The notes beneath the pieces are model-generated. The model worked only from the letters and a program-made list of their open reading frames with translations, did no database searches and was not told the DNA's origin. 54,411 nucleotides of DNA from Gammaproteobacteria bacterium (GTDB taxonomy: Bacteria; Pseudomonadota; Gammaproteobacteria; Steroidobacterales; Steroidobacteraceae): NCBI GenBank assembly GCA_028870275.1, contig JAGWPY010000175.1:1-54411 (forward strand). The letters run 5' to 3'. The translations under genes were made by a program, and so were the position numbers. Positions 20,601 through 27,468 of this stretch are shown piece after piece; position 1 is the stretch's first letter, and each line of letters opens with the position of its first letter.

Positions 20601-22038
20601 CTGGTCCGCGAAGCCGATCGACCTCAGTGCCGGACTCGACATCGTGAACCTGAATCTCGTGGCGCAAAACCTCGGCGCCGCCGACGCCACCACGATCACG
20701 GCCGGACGCAATCTCACCTATCCGCTGTCGCGACAGTCGACCGGCGGACTCTCGCCCGACACGAACGGTATTGCGGTCGACGGCCCCGGGCAGCTGCTCG
20801 TCGCGGCCGGCGGCAACATCGATCTCGGCACTTCCGCCGGCATCGTCACCCGCGCCAACCTCGTCAATACCAACCTGCCCGCCGCTGGCGCGAGCATCAG
20901 CGTCCAGTCCGGCACCACCGCCGCGCAGTACGCCGCGTTCGTCAGCCAATACATTCAGGGGTCCGACGTGTTCGATGCCCCTCTGGTCGCTTACGTCGAG
21001 GGTCTCGAAGGCACGAACGGCCTCGATGCCGCCCAGGCGAAGAAGGATTTCGCCGCCCTCGGGGCCGATCGGCAGCGCGCATTCGTCGAGAGCGTGTTCT
21101 TCGACGTGCTGCGCACCACCGGACGAGCCGAAGCCGCCTCCGGCAACGGCAACTTCACCGCGGCGTTCGCCGCGATCCAGACCTTGTTCCCGGGCGCCAA
21201 TCCGGACACCGCTCAGGGCCAGACCAATCCCTACACCGGCAATATCGATCTGTATTTCAGTCGGATCTACACCGAGCAGGGTGGAGGCATCTCGCTGCTC
21301 GCGCCGGGCGGCGGTATCAACGTCGGATTGGCGATTCCGCCGGCGGCGTTCGCGATCGACAAGCAGGCCAATCAACTCGGCATCGTCGCGCGTACCACCG
21401 GCGATGTGAACGCATTTTCCTACGGCGACTTTCAGGTGAACCAATCGCGGGTGTTCGCGGCCGACGGCGGCAACATCCTGGTCTGGAGTACCGCCGGCAA
21501 CATCGACGCGGGCCGCGGGGCGAAGACCGCTATCTCTGCGCCGGCGCTGAACATCGTCTACGACCAGAACGGCCAACCCGCCGTCACGTTGCGCGCCGCG
21601 ATCGCCGGCAGCGGCATTCAGGCGCTTGCCGCCACGCCCGGCGTGAGCCCCGGCAACGTCGACCTGTTCGCACCCCGCGGCGTGGTCAATGCGAACGATG
21701 CGGGCATCGTCGCCGGCAACCTCACGGTCGCCGCAACCGCGGTGCTCGGCGCCAACAACATCACGGTCAGCGGCACTTCGGTGGGCGTCCCGGTGGTGGT
21801 CACGGGTGTCGGCACCAGCGTCGCCGGCGCCGCGGCGGCCGCGGCCGGCACCAGCAATCTCGCGGACAATGGCGCGTCGCAACAGCAAGGACAAGCCTCG
21901 GCGACCCCCGCCGCCGATACCGCGCTCAGCTGGTTGGACGTATTCGTGACCGGACTCGGCGAAGACAATTGCCGTCCCGACGATCTCGAGTGCCTGAAGA
22001 AACACTCGCCCGCCACCAACCCGACGGCACCGCTATGA
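11677..22038 (+). CDS. Filamentous-hemagglutinin-like TpsA exoprotein (two-partner secretion)
   Basis: 3453-residue surface protein, ATG 16 bp after tpsB with AGGGAAGGA upstream. After the signal peptide (about 1-28) and a CAGGACG motif (C34, C39) comes the TPS secretion domain (about 40-150) with the NQNGI motif at residues 120-124, the counterpart of NPNG(I) in FhaB. The long central part consists of Gly/Ser/Thr/Asn-rich beta-helix repeats with recurring IDVSG and AGGxIxL patterns. Near the C-terminus is a region resembling DUF3739 (DLFAPRGVVNANDAGIVAGN). The protein ends with Cys3432-x6-Cys3439 just 14 residues from the end, like the anchoring Cys pair of HMW1. Likely an adhesin or surface filament exported through TpsB. 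Confidence 0.92.
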   Translation: MRETIKWAVTLSLTAPALGSLSGALAAPTLPVPCAGGACGVSAFVTAGQATAVQSGSTLTVTQQSTNATLNWQSFNIASGGTVQFVQPSTTAVALNRIYQADPSQIFGTLTANGRVFLINQNGIVFGAGAQVNVGGLLASSLDINPTAVSNGLTAPGDFNQPALQAFANGLASGDITIGKGATITTAAGGQVLVFAPNVTNQGSVSTPGGQTVLAAGQSIYLASSSDPNLRGLLVEVGANGGTVTNGLAANSSATSADQLVGQISATDGNVTLAGLAVNQLGRVSATTSINENGSIRLQAGDGGTVQGSQTIGGLTTAVDGGHGTLTLGTASSTSVTLDTSDPSTTIDANPQPKSAVSLSGKTIQIDSGALVRATSGNVQITAQTQANEGLAPSQADGSRIYIAPGATIDVSGASTTLPVSINVIPVQLRGSELANSPLQQNGPLRGQTVYVDIRQHGTRPDGSTWIGTPFADVSGEIAAIGHNVVERNLAGGTISLNSHGDALVAPGATLDLAGGVITYTGGEINTSKLLLANGRVVDIGAADPNAQYVGLANSTTANDPKWGTSTTSNLAGGNYVPGYLDGQDAGSLQIVAPTFVLDGNVQAAAVSGLYQRLPSQALPSPAASVAFRPYDQIPLAASLTIGTAGNDFITGNVSIAPNLVLPTLLNAAGGPFDPAVDPLPASVTGSILRPALLGGPDGFGHVTIYSNGQFVEPNGAQLNLPAGGSFSVNANVINLEGSIFAPGGSISAVAQATAISTSASDIALTLGPQSSLSTAGTWVNDNPLLYPNGNAAPIVVNGGSVTLEALAGSFSSPATLDLVSGSRIDVSGGAQLSATGQLNAGSGGQITLVAANSPSAGILAGAPSTLDLGASLDAFGLYHGGSLSLTASGVCIASADCSGGQSTQLWLNPDFFANGGFASYAITAAQGAMTVLPGTVIRLQQQNLQLASGYQRIGDLASLAPISTPTTLIDRLRAPVSLTLAQNYPANNAGVTNTLETAALTDSLTIGAGAQILADPGANLSLVSNVRMVVDGTLSAPGGDIALSLLANQEQSAYDPTQAIWIGAEGVLDAAGTTQLYVNSAGQRTGTVFAGGNVSLDAARGYVEILPGSVIDVAGTSGTIDVAGVGAGVAHSEVVGSAGGTVSITAAEGASLGGTFEAAAGRSGAGVPQPAGGSFSLTLNGSGRNDYNLANGFASSFPQGPRQIDVAATQTPLVIGPGSAVPIQFAGHAYVSANALQTAGFDSIALKAAPLVTSTSIVPGQIDFTGDVTLAAGRLITLDAASFRVDPGVSANVIAPYVEFGNSDQLQLANYLPALQASLASQGPASGALDVSGQFVELYGSSVLSGIGNATFASSGDLRVLGLQDLATLTVAPNSVFGGLYMSGDLSLRGEQIYPSTLSQFVFSADPASLGSPTAGSIHVNGAASGNNALLSAGGALTLSAGTVVQDGVLRAPFGSITIDAQTLSLGAGSLTSTSADGLTVPFGTTQGGLDWVYPLANNLNLVYGTDGIAPPSQRIVLQGTNVDVAPGAVVDVSGGGDLQAYEWIPGVGGTNDVLSNTYRPNQYAILPGLAANVAPYDPSFSTGSSLQVGDAVYLSAAPGLAAGTYQLLPARYALLPGAFLVTAVPGYQDIQPGQSVSVLGGGTIVSGYQTVAGTAFGSARTSGFEIQPAALVLQQAEYTTTGANQFFASQASAANLGAPSLPVDSGLLALAATQTLGLGGTLLTTPGTGGTGAEVDIASANILVSDGTSANAAPGTIVLSSASLAALNAQTLLLGGQRDGGTITTTAQIVEIGSGVTLSVPEVQLTARQQVSVDSGASLAPSGTAASARSLTLDGSGAFLDVSSGAMNPVSSAIDPSAGGVLSLASGSRVGSAGGAITIDATQNAILAGDLSIAGGDLALRVPTVALGTPTSGFGGTVLGANVLGTEGLRNLTITSSGGIDFFGALNATAQNVTLDSASLNGFGASGDTFSLNAVDSITLQNSAGPGTGVDATGTGTLQLSAANLLFGGGSLVTAGFSNVMMSAAQQLTATADASLQVGGGANLTASAARITTGANVNFSLAADGQLRLGAPSQSTSLAAVTDLGGTLSIRASNVEIGTTIDLPSGSLSVSATGTGNAGNVLLDPTAVISVAGLTRDYSGTTVASPGGTVTLTAAANVDAAAGSSIDVSAGSGGAGGSLAIDASAGKVTLAGTLAGAGSSGAGASFQVDAQNFGDFASLDQILNSAGFGGTRSFHLRGPGDLVVGAGDTLAAQNVSLIADQGAIRVDGSIDASGTSGGQVLLAARDAIAINGAIDAQATKAGGSGGNVAIETSNGGIEFGPTASIAVGGGGPAIDGSGAGGDGTVLFRVPRGVVASALGGNGGVALDGTVTGSARTTLEAFAAYQNSSGSISTTDQAVMNADAVAFMNGVTPAGLANLGAAAGASSFVLAPGVEIDATTASNGTGTLALNSAWNLYGWRYGANAVPGILTLRAQNGVTFNASLSDGFTATSGTGAFTLPTQAGDSWSYRIVAGADFGSADPLAVGAGTPADVTIAPCTGACSLSTGRGGASAYAPIMVRTGNGFIDVAASGNFVLGSQASILYTAGVAGPGIPLTGRTNSLGGLAYPSHGGDVSIDVGGNVVGAATDQFVNAWLWRLAPIGSGGSNDPATAWTVNFASFQQGVGALGGGDVTVRASGDVRDLSVSIPSIGVQVGGTNAVTSVVDQTGGGRLVVTAGGSILGGSFYAGLGSISLDAGNDVGAAPGGGNAPLVGLGNASLSVTARDSVAIADVLNPTLLNLGAYQSPAVPTSFFSTYGADSSVDLTAIGGTVALNSNGYAGAEFAQIHDSFLGGNVLDAAGNAAVLALMPPVLDAYALSGTIQVGRQILLAPSPGGDLRLFADQNIDFQVYQGNSPQILLSDASPALLPSLASPQPTLTDYQSLVQALATPLTIQHAPIPIYAAADAAGTLQPAQVVARTGSIEFPANSPTGSGIWSAKPIDLSAGLDIVNLNLVAQNLGAADATTITAGRNLTYPLSRQSTGGLSPDTNGIAVDGPGQLLVAAGGNIDLGTSAGIVTRANLVNTNLPAAGASISVQSGTTAAQYAAFVSQYIQGSDVFDAPLVAYVEGLEGTNGLDAAQAKKDFAALGADRQRAFVESVFFDVLRTTGRAEAASGNGNFTAAFAAIQTLFPGANPDTAQGQTNPYTGNIDLYFSRIYTEQGGGISLLAPGGGINVGLAIPPAAFAIDKQANQLGIVARTTGDVNAFSYGDFQVNQSRVFAADGGNILVWSTAGNIDAGRGAKTAISAPALNIVYDQNGQPAVTLRAAIAGSGIQALAATPGVSPGNVDLFAPRGVVNANDAGIVAGNLTVAATAVLGANNITVSGTSVGVPVVVTGVGTSVAGAAAAAAGTSNLADNGASQQQGQASATPAADTALSWLDVFVTGLGEDNCRPDDLECLKKHSPATNPTAPL

Positions 22039-22159
22039 GTCGGGAGAGCGGTGCTGGGGGGCGCCTTGTCATCGAACTTTCATCACGGCTCAGCATGATG
22101 CCGTGTCGATCGGACCCCTTCGCGCCGATCGAATCTCCATCAAGGGACGAGGATCTGAC

Positions 22160-23992
22160 ATGAAGCCGCGCCGGGTCATAGCCGCACTGTTGTTCTCTCT
22201 GCTGCCGCTCGTGGCGAGCGCCGGTTCGTGGTGGAACGGCGACTGGGCCTACCGCAAGGTCGTCTCGTTCGATCTGTCGCCGACCGGGGCCGCGATCTCC
22301 GGGTCGGTCGAGCACGTGCCGGTCCTCGTGCGACTCTCGCTCGGCAATTTCGCCTACTTCAACAATACCAACCCGGACGGCTCGGACTTCCGGGTCATCG
22401 ATGCCGACGACCACACGCCGCTCAAGTTCCACTTCGAGCGTTTCGACGCGAAAAACCAGCTGGCTTATCTGTGGATCGCCCTGCCGAAGCTCACCGGCGG
22501 TTCCAAGGCCGACAAGGTCTATCTCTATTACGGCAACAGCAATGCCAAATCGGCGGCCGACGTCGCCGGCACCTTCGACGTCGATCAAGTGCTCGATCTG
22601 GAGTTCTCCCAGGCGAGCGGTCCGCCGCGCGATGCGACGGCCTACAAGAACGACGCCAGCGTCTCAACGGCACAGCCGATCGCCGCCTCGCTGATCGCCG
22701 GTGGCGAGAAGTTCGCCGGCGCGCAGAGCATCACGGTCCCCTCCAGTCCGTCGCTGCGGCTCGTGCCGAGTCAGGGGCTGACCGTCTCGGCCTGGGTCAA
22801 GCTCGACGGACCGCAGAACGACGCCGATCTGATCAGCTTGCAGGACGGGTCCCGGGAACTCGGGATTGGAATCGCCGGTACCCATCCGGTCGCGCGCTAC
22901 ACCGACGGTTCCACGCCCGTCACGGTACAGGCGACCAGCGCGGCTCTGCCCGCCGGGGAGTGGCACCTGCTCGCGCTGACGGTGGGAGCCGGCCAGCTGG
23001 CGCTCTACGTCGATGGCGTGGCGGTCGGTCAGGCGCCCGTGCAGCTCCAGCCGATCGGTGGCGTGCTGACGATCGGTGCCTCGGCGCAGAAGGACCACTT
23101 CCTGAGCGGCGAAGTCGACCAGGTCGAGGTTTCGAAAATCGCGCGCAGCGCCGATTGGCTGAAAGCGCTCGCGCAAAGCGAGGGACCCAAGGCACCGATG
23201 CTCGTCTATGGCAGCGACGAGCAGAAGGAAAGCGGCGGGCAGACCTCGTATTTCGTCACGATCGCGAAGAACCTCACCGTCGACGGCTGGGTCGTCATCG
23301 TGATCTGCCTGACCATGCTGGTGTTCGCGCTCGGCCTGATGGGGTTCAAGACCTACGTGCTCGGGCGCGTCGAACGCGCGAACCGGCTCTTCCTTGCCGA
23401 CTATCATCATCTGGCGGCCGGGGCGGACACGACCAGCCTGGACCGGCAGGAATCGGCCGAAGAGGAGGAGCGTGCCGAGTCGGCACCGGCGATGGCGGCG
23501 TTGATCGCTCACGATGGCAAGTACGGCGCCTCGACTCTCTATCGGATCTACCACATGGGTGTCGCCGAGTTGCGCAAGCGCGTCGACCCGCGACCGGGCG
23601 GCGGCCGCGGTACGACTTCGCTGTCCGCGCAGTCCATCGAGGCGATTCGCGCCTCGATGGACGCCACCATGACCCGGCTGCAACAACAGCTCTCGGCGCA
23701 GATGGTCATGCTCACGATCGCCATCTCCGGTGGACCGTTCCTGGGCCTGCTCGGTACGGTGATCGGGGTCATGATCACCTTCGCGGCGATCGCGGCCTCG
23801 GGCGACGTGAACGTGAATGCGATCGCACCTGGTACGGCCGCGGCGCTCGCCGCAACGGTGGCCGGGCTGAGCGTCGCCATCCCCTGCCTGTTCGGCTACA
23901 ACTGGCTCAACACACGGATCAAGGCGATTGCGGTGAACAACCGCGTGTTCCTCGACGAATTCATCGCGCGCATCGCCGAGCAGTACAGCTGA
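22160..23992 (+). CDS. DUF2341-LamG-ExbB/TolQ fusion protein
   Basis: 610 residues. Signal-like N-terminus (1-21), then a DUF2341 domain (about 22-120, beginning WWNGDWAYRKVVSF), a LamG/concanavalin-like domain (about 170-345, with GLTVSAWVKLDG and GEWHLLALTV), a transmembrane helix near 376-398, a charged segment, and a MotA/TolQ/ExbB channel domain (about 500-605: GGPFLGLLGTVIGVMITF, then APGTAAALAATVAGLSVAIPCLFGYN). It should be the ExbB-type stator of a TonB-ExbB-ExbD complex that also carries a periplasmic ligand-binding module. ExbD and TonB-like genes follow within 10 and 7 bp. RBS GGGACGAGG. The 121-bp gap after tpsA is the largest in the operon. Confidence 0.88.
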   Translation: MKPRRVIAALLFSLLPLVASAGSWWNGDWAYRKVVSFDLSPTGAAISGSVEHVPVLVRLSLGNFAYFNNTNPDGSDFRVIDADDHTPLKFHFERFDAKNQLAYLWIALPKLTGGSKADKVYLYYGNSNAKSAADVAGTFDVDQVLDLEFSQASGPPRDATAYKNDASVSTAQPIAASLIAGGEKFAGAQSITVPSSPSLRLVPSQGLTVSAWVKLDGPQNDADLISLQDGSRELGIGIAGTHPVARYTDGSTPVTVQATSAALPAGEWHLLALTVGAGQLALYVDGVAVGQAPVQLQPIGGVLTIGASAQKDHFLSGEVDQVEVSKIARSADWLKALAQSEGPKAPMLVYGSDEQKESGGQTSYFVTIAKNLTVDGWVVIVICLTMLVFALGLMGFKTYVLGRVERANRLFLADYHHLAAGADTTSLDRQESAEEEERAESAPAMAALIAHDGKYGASTLYRIYHMGVAELRKRVDPRPGGGRGTTSLSAQSIEAIRASMDATMTRLQQQLSAQMVMLTIAISGGPFLGLLGTVIGVMITFAAIAASGDVNVNAIAPGTAAALAATVAGLSVAIPCLFGYNWLNTRIKAIAVNNRVFLDEFIARIAEQYS

Positions 23993-24002
23993 GGATACCA
24001 CC

Positions 24003-24416
24003 ATGGCCGGATCCATCGACAACGGCGACAAGGACGTCTACGACGAGATCAACATCACGCCTATGCTGGATCTCGCCTATGTGCTGATGATCATCTTCAT
24101 CATCATGACGACCGCGACCGTTCAGGGCATCAAGGTTAATCTCCCGAAGGCGAGCGCCGCACCGACCCTCGCCAAGCCGCAGACCAAGGCGATCACGATC
24201 ACCGCCGACGGCACCATCTATCTGGACACGTTCCCGGTGACCATGCCGGAACTCGGCAATCTGCTGCGTCAATACAAGGCCGCCAATCCGAATCTGCCGG
24301 TCATCGTGAAGGGCGATTCGACCGTGCAGTATCAGAAGGTCATCGACGTGCTCGACCTGCTTGGACGCCTGGACATCACCCAGCTTGGCCTGGTCACGCA
24401 ACGGGTCGTCAAGTAG
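24003..24416 (+). CDS. ExbD/TolR-family biopolymer transport protein
   Basis: 137 residues: a short cytoplasmic N-terminus, one transmembrane helix carrying the conserved proton-path Asp (NITPMLDLAYVLMIIFIIM, D23), and a periplasmic domain (VKGDSTVQYQKVIDVLDLLG). It pairs with the ExbB-type domain of the preceding protein to form a proton-driven motor in the inner membrane. ATG is 10 bp after the previous stop, so translation is probably coupled. Length and motifs are standard for ExbD. Confidence 0.93.
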   Translation: MAGSIDNGDKDVYDEINITPMLDLAYVLMIIFIIMTTATVQGIKVNLPKASAAPTLAKPQTKAITITADGTIYLDTFPVTMPELGNLLRQYKAANPNLPVIVKGDSTVQYQKVIDVLDLLGRLDITQLGLVTQRVVK

Positions 24417-24423
24417 GTGAGCC

Positions 24424-25071
24424 ATGGCTGCGCGCCGTCGCCTGCTCCGCTTCCTGCCGCTGGCCGGCGCACTCGTCCTCGCGCTGGTCGTCGCCGGGCT
24501 CGTCTGGCTGATCCATGGTTTCATGGCGCAAAAGGCCACCCGGCCACAACGCCTGATCCAGGAGGTGACCCTGATCCGGCCGCCGCCGCCGCCCCCGCCG
24601 CCGCCCGACAAGCCGCCGCCCCCGCCGCCGCCGAAAGCCGAACAGCCGATCCAGCAGAAGCTCCCTCAGCCGACCCCGAACAATGCGCCCCCACCGCCGC
24701 AACAGCTCGGCCTGGACGCGACGGGCAGTGCCGGCAGCGACAGCTTCGGCTTGGTCGCGCGACAGGGCGGCGCGAACCTGGTCGGCAGCGGCGGGGCGCT
24801 GTTCGCCTGGTATACCGGCAAGCTGCGCGACCAGGTTTTATCGCGATTGACCGCGGACGCGAAGTTGCGATCCTCGCATTACAGCGTGGCCGTTCAAGTA
24901 TGGATCGCCGCGGACGGGAGGATCGATCGGACCCGCATCGTCGACGGCACGGGGGACCCCTCGCTCGACCGATTGATCGAAGCGGCGCTTGCCGCGCTCG
25001 GGCGGCTCGACCAGCCTCCGCCGCTCGAAATGCCGCAGCCGATCAATCTGAAAATCGTTTCCCACGGTTAA
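24424..25071 (+). CDS. TonB-like energy transducer
   Basis: 215 residues. A single N-terminal membrane anchor (about 11-31), a Pro-rich periplasm-spanning region (about 53-93, two near-pure Pro blocks around DK), and a C-terminal TonB/TolA-like domain (VQVWIAADGRIDRTRIVDGTGD, then LDRLIEAALAAL and PQPINLKI). It should carry energy from the ExbB/ExbD motor to an outer-membrane partner. No TonB-dependent receptor with a plug domain is encoded nearby; the putative porin 31 bp downstream or TpsB are the candidates. RBS GTGAGCC is weak; the ATG is 7 bp after exbD. Confidence 0.87.
   Translation: MAARRRLLRFLPLAGALVLALVVAGLVWLIHGFMAQKATRPQRLIQEVTLIRPPPPPPPPPDKPPPPPPPKAEQPIQQKLPQPTPNNAPPPPQQLGLDATGSAGSDSFGLVARQGGANLVGSGGALFAWYTGKLRDQVLSRLTADAKLRSSHYSVAVQVWIAADGRIDRTRIVDGTGDPSLDRLIEAALAALGRLDQPPPLEMPQPINLKIVSHG
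24580..24633 (+). repeat. CCG/CCC codon tract encoding the TonB proline spacer
   Basis: Low-complexity run of Pro codons interrupted by GACAAG. It is prone to slippage, which would change spacer length in 3-bp steps, but it is fully explained by the protein it encodes. Confidence 0.8.
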
Positions 25072-25102
25072 CACGCATGGATTCGACGGAGCCCGACTCA
25101 CC

Positions 25103-26767
25103 ATGAAGCAAAGCAAGAGAGCCCTGGCGCTCGGTGTCCTCGTGAGCCTGCTGCTCGCGGGCGCCCCGGGCTTCGCCGCCACCGAGCCCAGTTCCGCGGA
25201 GCGTCAATCCTTCGAGGAACTGCAGGATACCGTCATCAACCTGTTGCAAGCGCTCGTTGATCAGGGCGTCATCAGCCGCGCCAAGGCGCAGGAACTGGTG
25301 CAGCAGGCCAAGCAGAAGGCCGCGGCCAGCGCCGCCAAGGCTGCGCAAGTGGCCGCGCAGGATCGCAACGCGATTCGCGTCCCGTATGTGCCGAAGATCG
25401 TCGAGGACAGTATCGCGAAGCGCGTCGCGCATGAAGTCCAGCCCAAGGTGGTCGCGAGCGTGGTGAGCGAGGCGAAGCGCGAGAAATGGGGCGTGCCGGC
25501 GGCCCTGCCCGACTGGTTGTCGCGGGTGCGAGTGGACGGCGACGTTGCGGTGCGCGCGCAGGCGGATCTGTTCTCCACGGCGAATCAGCCGAATTCGATT
25601 CTCGACTTCAACGCAATCAACCAATACGGAGGCATCGCCAAGGTCCCGGGCTACGGACCTTTCCTCGATACCACCGAGAACCGGGATCGCATGCGCGTGC
25701 GTGCGCACCTCGGTCTGGTGGCCGCGCTCACCCCGCAATGGAGCGCCGGATTGCGACTCTCGAGCGGATCGCTCACCGACCCGAGTTCGGAGAGCCAGAC
25801 CCTGGGCACAGCGAGCGCACGCTATACGGTCGGCTTCGACGAGGCCTATGTCCGCTGGAACAGCGCGCCGGCAGGCGAGTTCTCGGCAGTCTCGGCGCAA
25901 GCCGGTCGCTTCCTCAATCCGTATTTCGCGCCCACGCAACTCGTCTATGCCGATGATCTGTCCTTCGAGGGGGCTTCGGCGAGTTTCCGCCAGGGGTTCG
26001 GGCCGGCGCGCGGCGCGAGCCGCTCCAACGTGTTCGCGACGCTCGGCGCCACGCCGATCCTCGAGGTGCCGTTCGCGAACTCGCAGAACAAGTGGATGCT
26101 CGCCGCGCAGCTCGGTACCGACCTGCACTGGAACGACGGCAGCGACCGGTTGCGGGTGGCGGCTGCGTATTACGACTTCCTGCACGTCACGGGCCGACTC
26201 AACGACCCGAACCAGCCCGGCCTTTTCAATTACACGGCGCCCGCGTTCGTTCGCAACGGCAATACGATGTTCGACATCGCCAATTCGACCGATCCGACCG
26301 TCAACCTCTATGCGCTGGCGGCGAAGTTCCGCCTGGTCGACGTCGCCGCGACCTACGACCGCGGCTTCGGACGCTACCGGCTCGGGCTCAGCATCGATGC
26401 GGTTCGCAACGTCGGCTACAACCTCCGGGACATCCAGAATCTCAATCCGCTCAACCTTTACTCGAACGCGGCGCAAAACAGCGGCTATGTGGGCGAGATC
26501 AATTTCGGCGACCCGGAAGTCGAGGCATTCGGCCAGTGGAGCGTAAAATTCGGCTACCGGTATGTGCAGAGCGACGCGGTCATCGACGCGTGGACCGACG
26601 CCGACTTCCATGAAGGCGGCACCAACGCGCGCGGCTACTACATTTGGGGCGAGGCGGGACTCGCCGATCACGTGCGGGTGCGTGCGCGTTACCTGAGCGG
26701 CAACGAGATCGTCGGGCCGCGTTATGGTCTCGATATCCTGCAGCTCGACCTGCTGAGCAGTTTCTAA
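25103..26767 (+). CDS. Putative porin (Porin_5-like outer-membrane barrel)
   Basis: 554 residues. Signal peptide (about 1-25), then a helical, coiled-coil-prone segment (about 30-90, LVDQGVISRAKAQELVQQAKQKAAASAAKAA), a linker, and a beta-barrel of about 400 residues starting near RVRVDGDVAVRAQADLF and ending in LDLLSSF with the C-terminal Phe typical of outer-membrane barrels. This matches the uncharacterised 'putative porin' family. It may be the outer-membrane partner of the TonB-like protein, or a channel for a product of the TPS system. It sits 31 bp after the TonB gene and 11 bp before a coiled-coil protein. Confidence 0.82.
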   Translation: MKQSKRALALGVLVSLLLAGAPGFAATEPSSAERQSFEELQDTVINLLQALVDQGVISRAKAQELVQQAKQKAAASAAKAAQVAAQDRNAIRVPYVPKIVEDSIAKRVAHEVQPKVVASVVSEAKREKWGVPAALPDWLSRVRVDGDVAVRAQADLFSTANQPNSILDFNAINQYGGIAKVPGYGPFLDTTENRDRMRVRAHLGLVAALTPQWSAGLRLSSGSLTDPSSESQTLGTASARYTVGFDEAYVRWNSAPAGEFSAVSAQAGRFLNPYFAPTQLVYADDLSFEGASASFRQGFGPARGASRSNVFATLGATPILEVPFANSQNKWMLAAQLGTDLHWNDGSDRLRVAAAYYDFLHVTGRLNDPNQPGLFNYTAPAFVRNGNTMFDIANSTDPTVNLYALAAKFRLVDVAATYDRGFGRYRLGLSIDAVRNVGYNLRDIQNLNPLNLYSNAAQNSGYVGEINFGDPEVEAFGQWSVKFGYRYVQSDAVIDAWTDADFHEGGTNARGYYIWGEAGLADHVRVRARYLSGNEIVGPRYGLDILQLDLLSSF

Positions 26768-26778
26768 GGAGAAGGTCC

Positions 26779-27465
26779 ATGGGCGAGCCAACACCCTGGC
26801 GCCGCGTCGCCGCGCTCGTATCGCTGTCGATGTGCGCGCTGCCGGTATTCGCGCAGGTCGCCCGCAGTGGTGGTGCGAACGCGGCGCTGGTGCAGCAGAT
26901 GCAGCAGGCGCTCGCAGACAACGCCTCGCTGCAGGCGCAGGTGAACAGCCTCAAGCAGCGTCTCGATGCCTCCACGCAAGCACTCGCAGCGGCGCAGAAA
27001 CAGCTCAAGTCGAGCAAGGCGGCCGCCAGCGCTTCGAGCGCTCAGCTATCTTCGGTTCGGGCGGCGGGGGAGAACACCTCGAAAGAGCTCGCCCTGGCGA
27101 AGAGCCAAATGCGGGAACTGGTGGCGCACTACCGGGACACCATCGCGACGCTGCGCAAGTCGGAAGCGGATAACGGCAAAATGCGGCGCACGCTCTCCGG
27201 ACGGCAGGCTTCGCTCACCCGCTGTACCGAGGACAATCGCAAGCTCTATCGGGTCACGACCGAAGTGCTCGATCGATACCAGCATCAGGGACTCTTCCAG
27301 TACCTGGCGCGTTCCGAGCCCTTCACGCGCCTCGAGCGCACGCGCATCGAGAATTTCGCCGACGAATACGGCCAGCAGGCGCGCGAATTGAAAGCGCCGA
27401 GTCCGGGTTCTCCGGCCAAGCCCGGGCCGCGGCGCGGCGGTGCTGTCGACGGGTCGAGCCCGTAG
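26779..27465 (+). CDS. Periplasmic coiled-coil protein, last gene of the TPS/TonB operon
   Basis: 228 residues. Signal peptide (VAALVSLSMCALPVFAQ), then a long Gln/Ala/Ser-rich coiled coil (about residues 35-150), a small compact segment (SLTRCTEDNRKLYRVTTEVLDRYQHQGLF and FTRLERTRIENFADEYGQQA), and a Pro/Gly/Arg tail. ATG has AAGGAGAAGG immediately upstream, a strong ribosome site, 11 bp after the porin stop. It probably spans or organises the periplasmic part of the complex. I do not recognise a named family. Confidence 0.8.
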   Translation: MGEPTPWRRVAALVSLSMCALPVFAQVARSGGANAALVQQMQQALADNASLQAQVNSLKQRLDASTQALAAAQKQLKSSKAAASASSAQLSSVRAAGENTSKELALAKSQMRELVAHYRDTIATLRKSEADNGKMRRTLSGRQASLTRCTEDNRKLYRVTTEVLDRYQHQGLFQYLARSEPFTRLERTRIENFADEYGQQARELKAPSPGSPAKPGPRRGGAVDGSSP

Positions 27466-27468
27466 AGG

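Noticed and set aside
22084-22105. CACGGC/GCCGTG hairpin between tpsA and the ExbB-fusion gene
   Set aside because: Only 6 bp with a 10-nt loop and no T run; too weak to call a terminator.
22160-24416. Zorya-like (ZorA/ZorB) anti-phage motor
   Set aside because: The channel pair resembles ExbB/ExbD, not MotA/MotB, and is followed by TonB and a porin; no ZorC, ZorD or ZorE genes are present.
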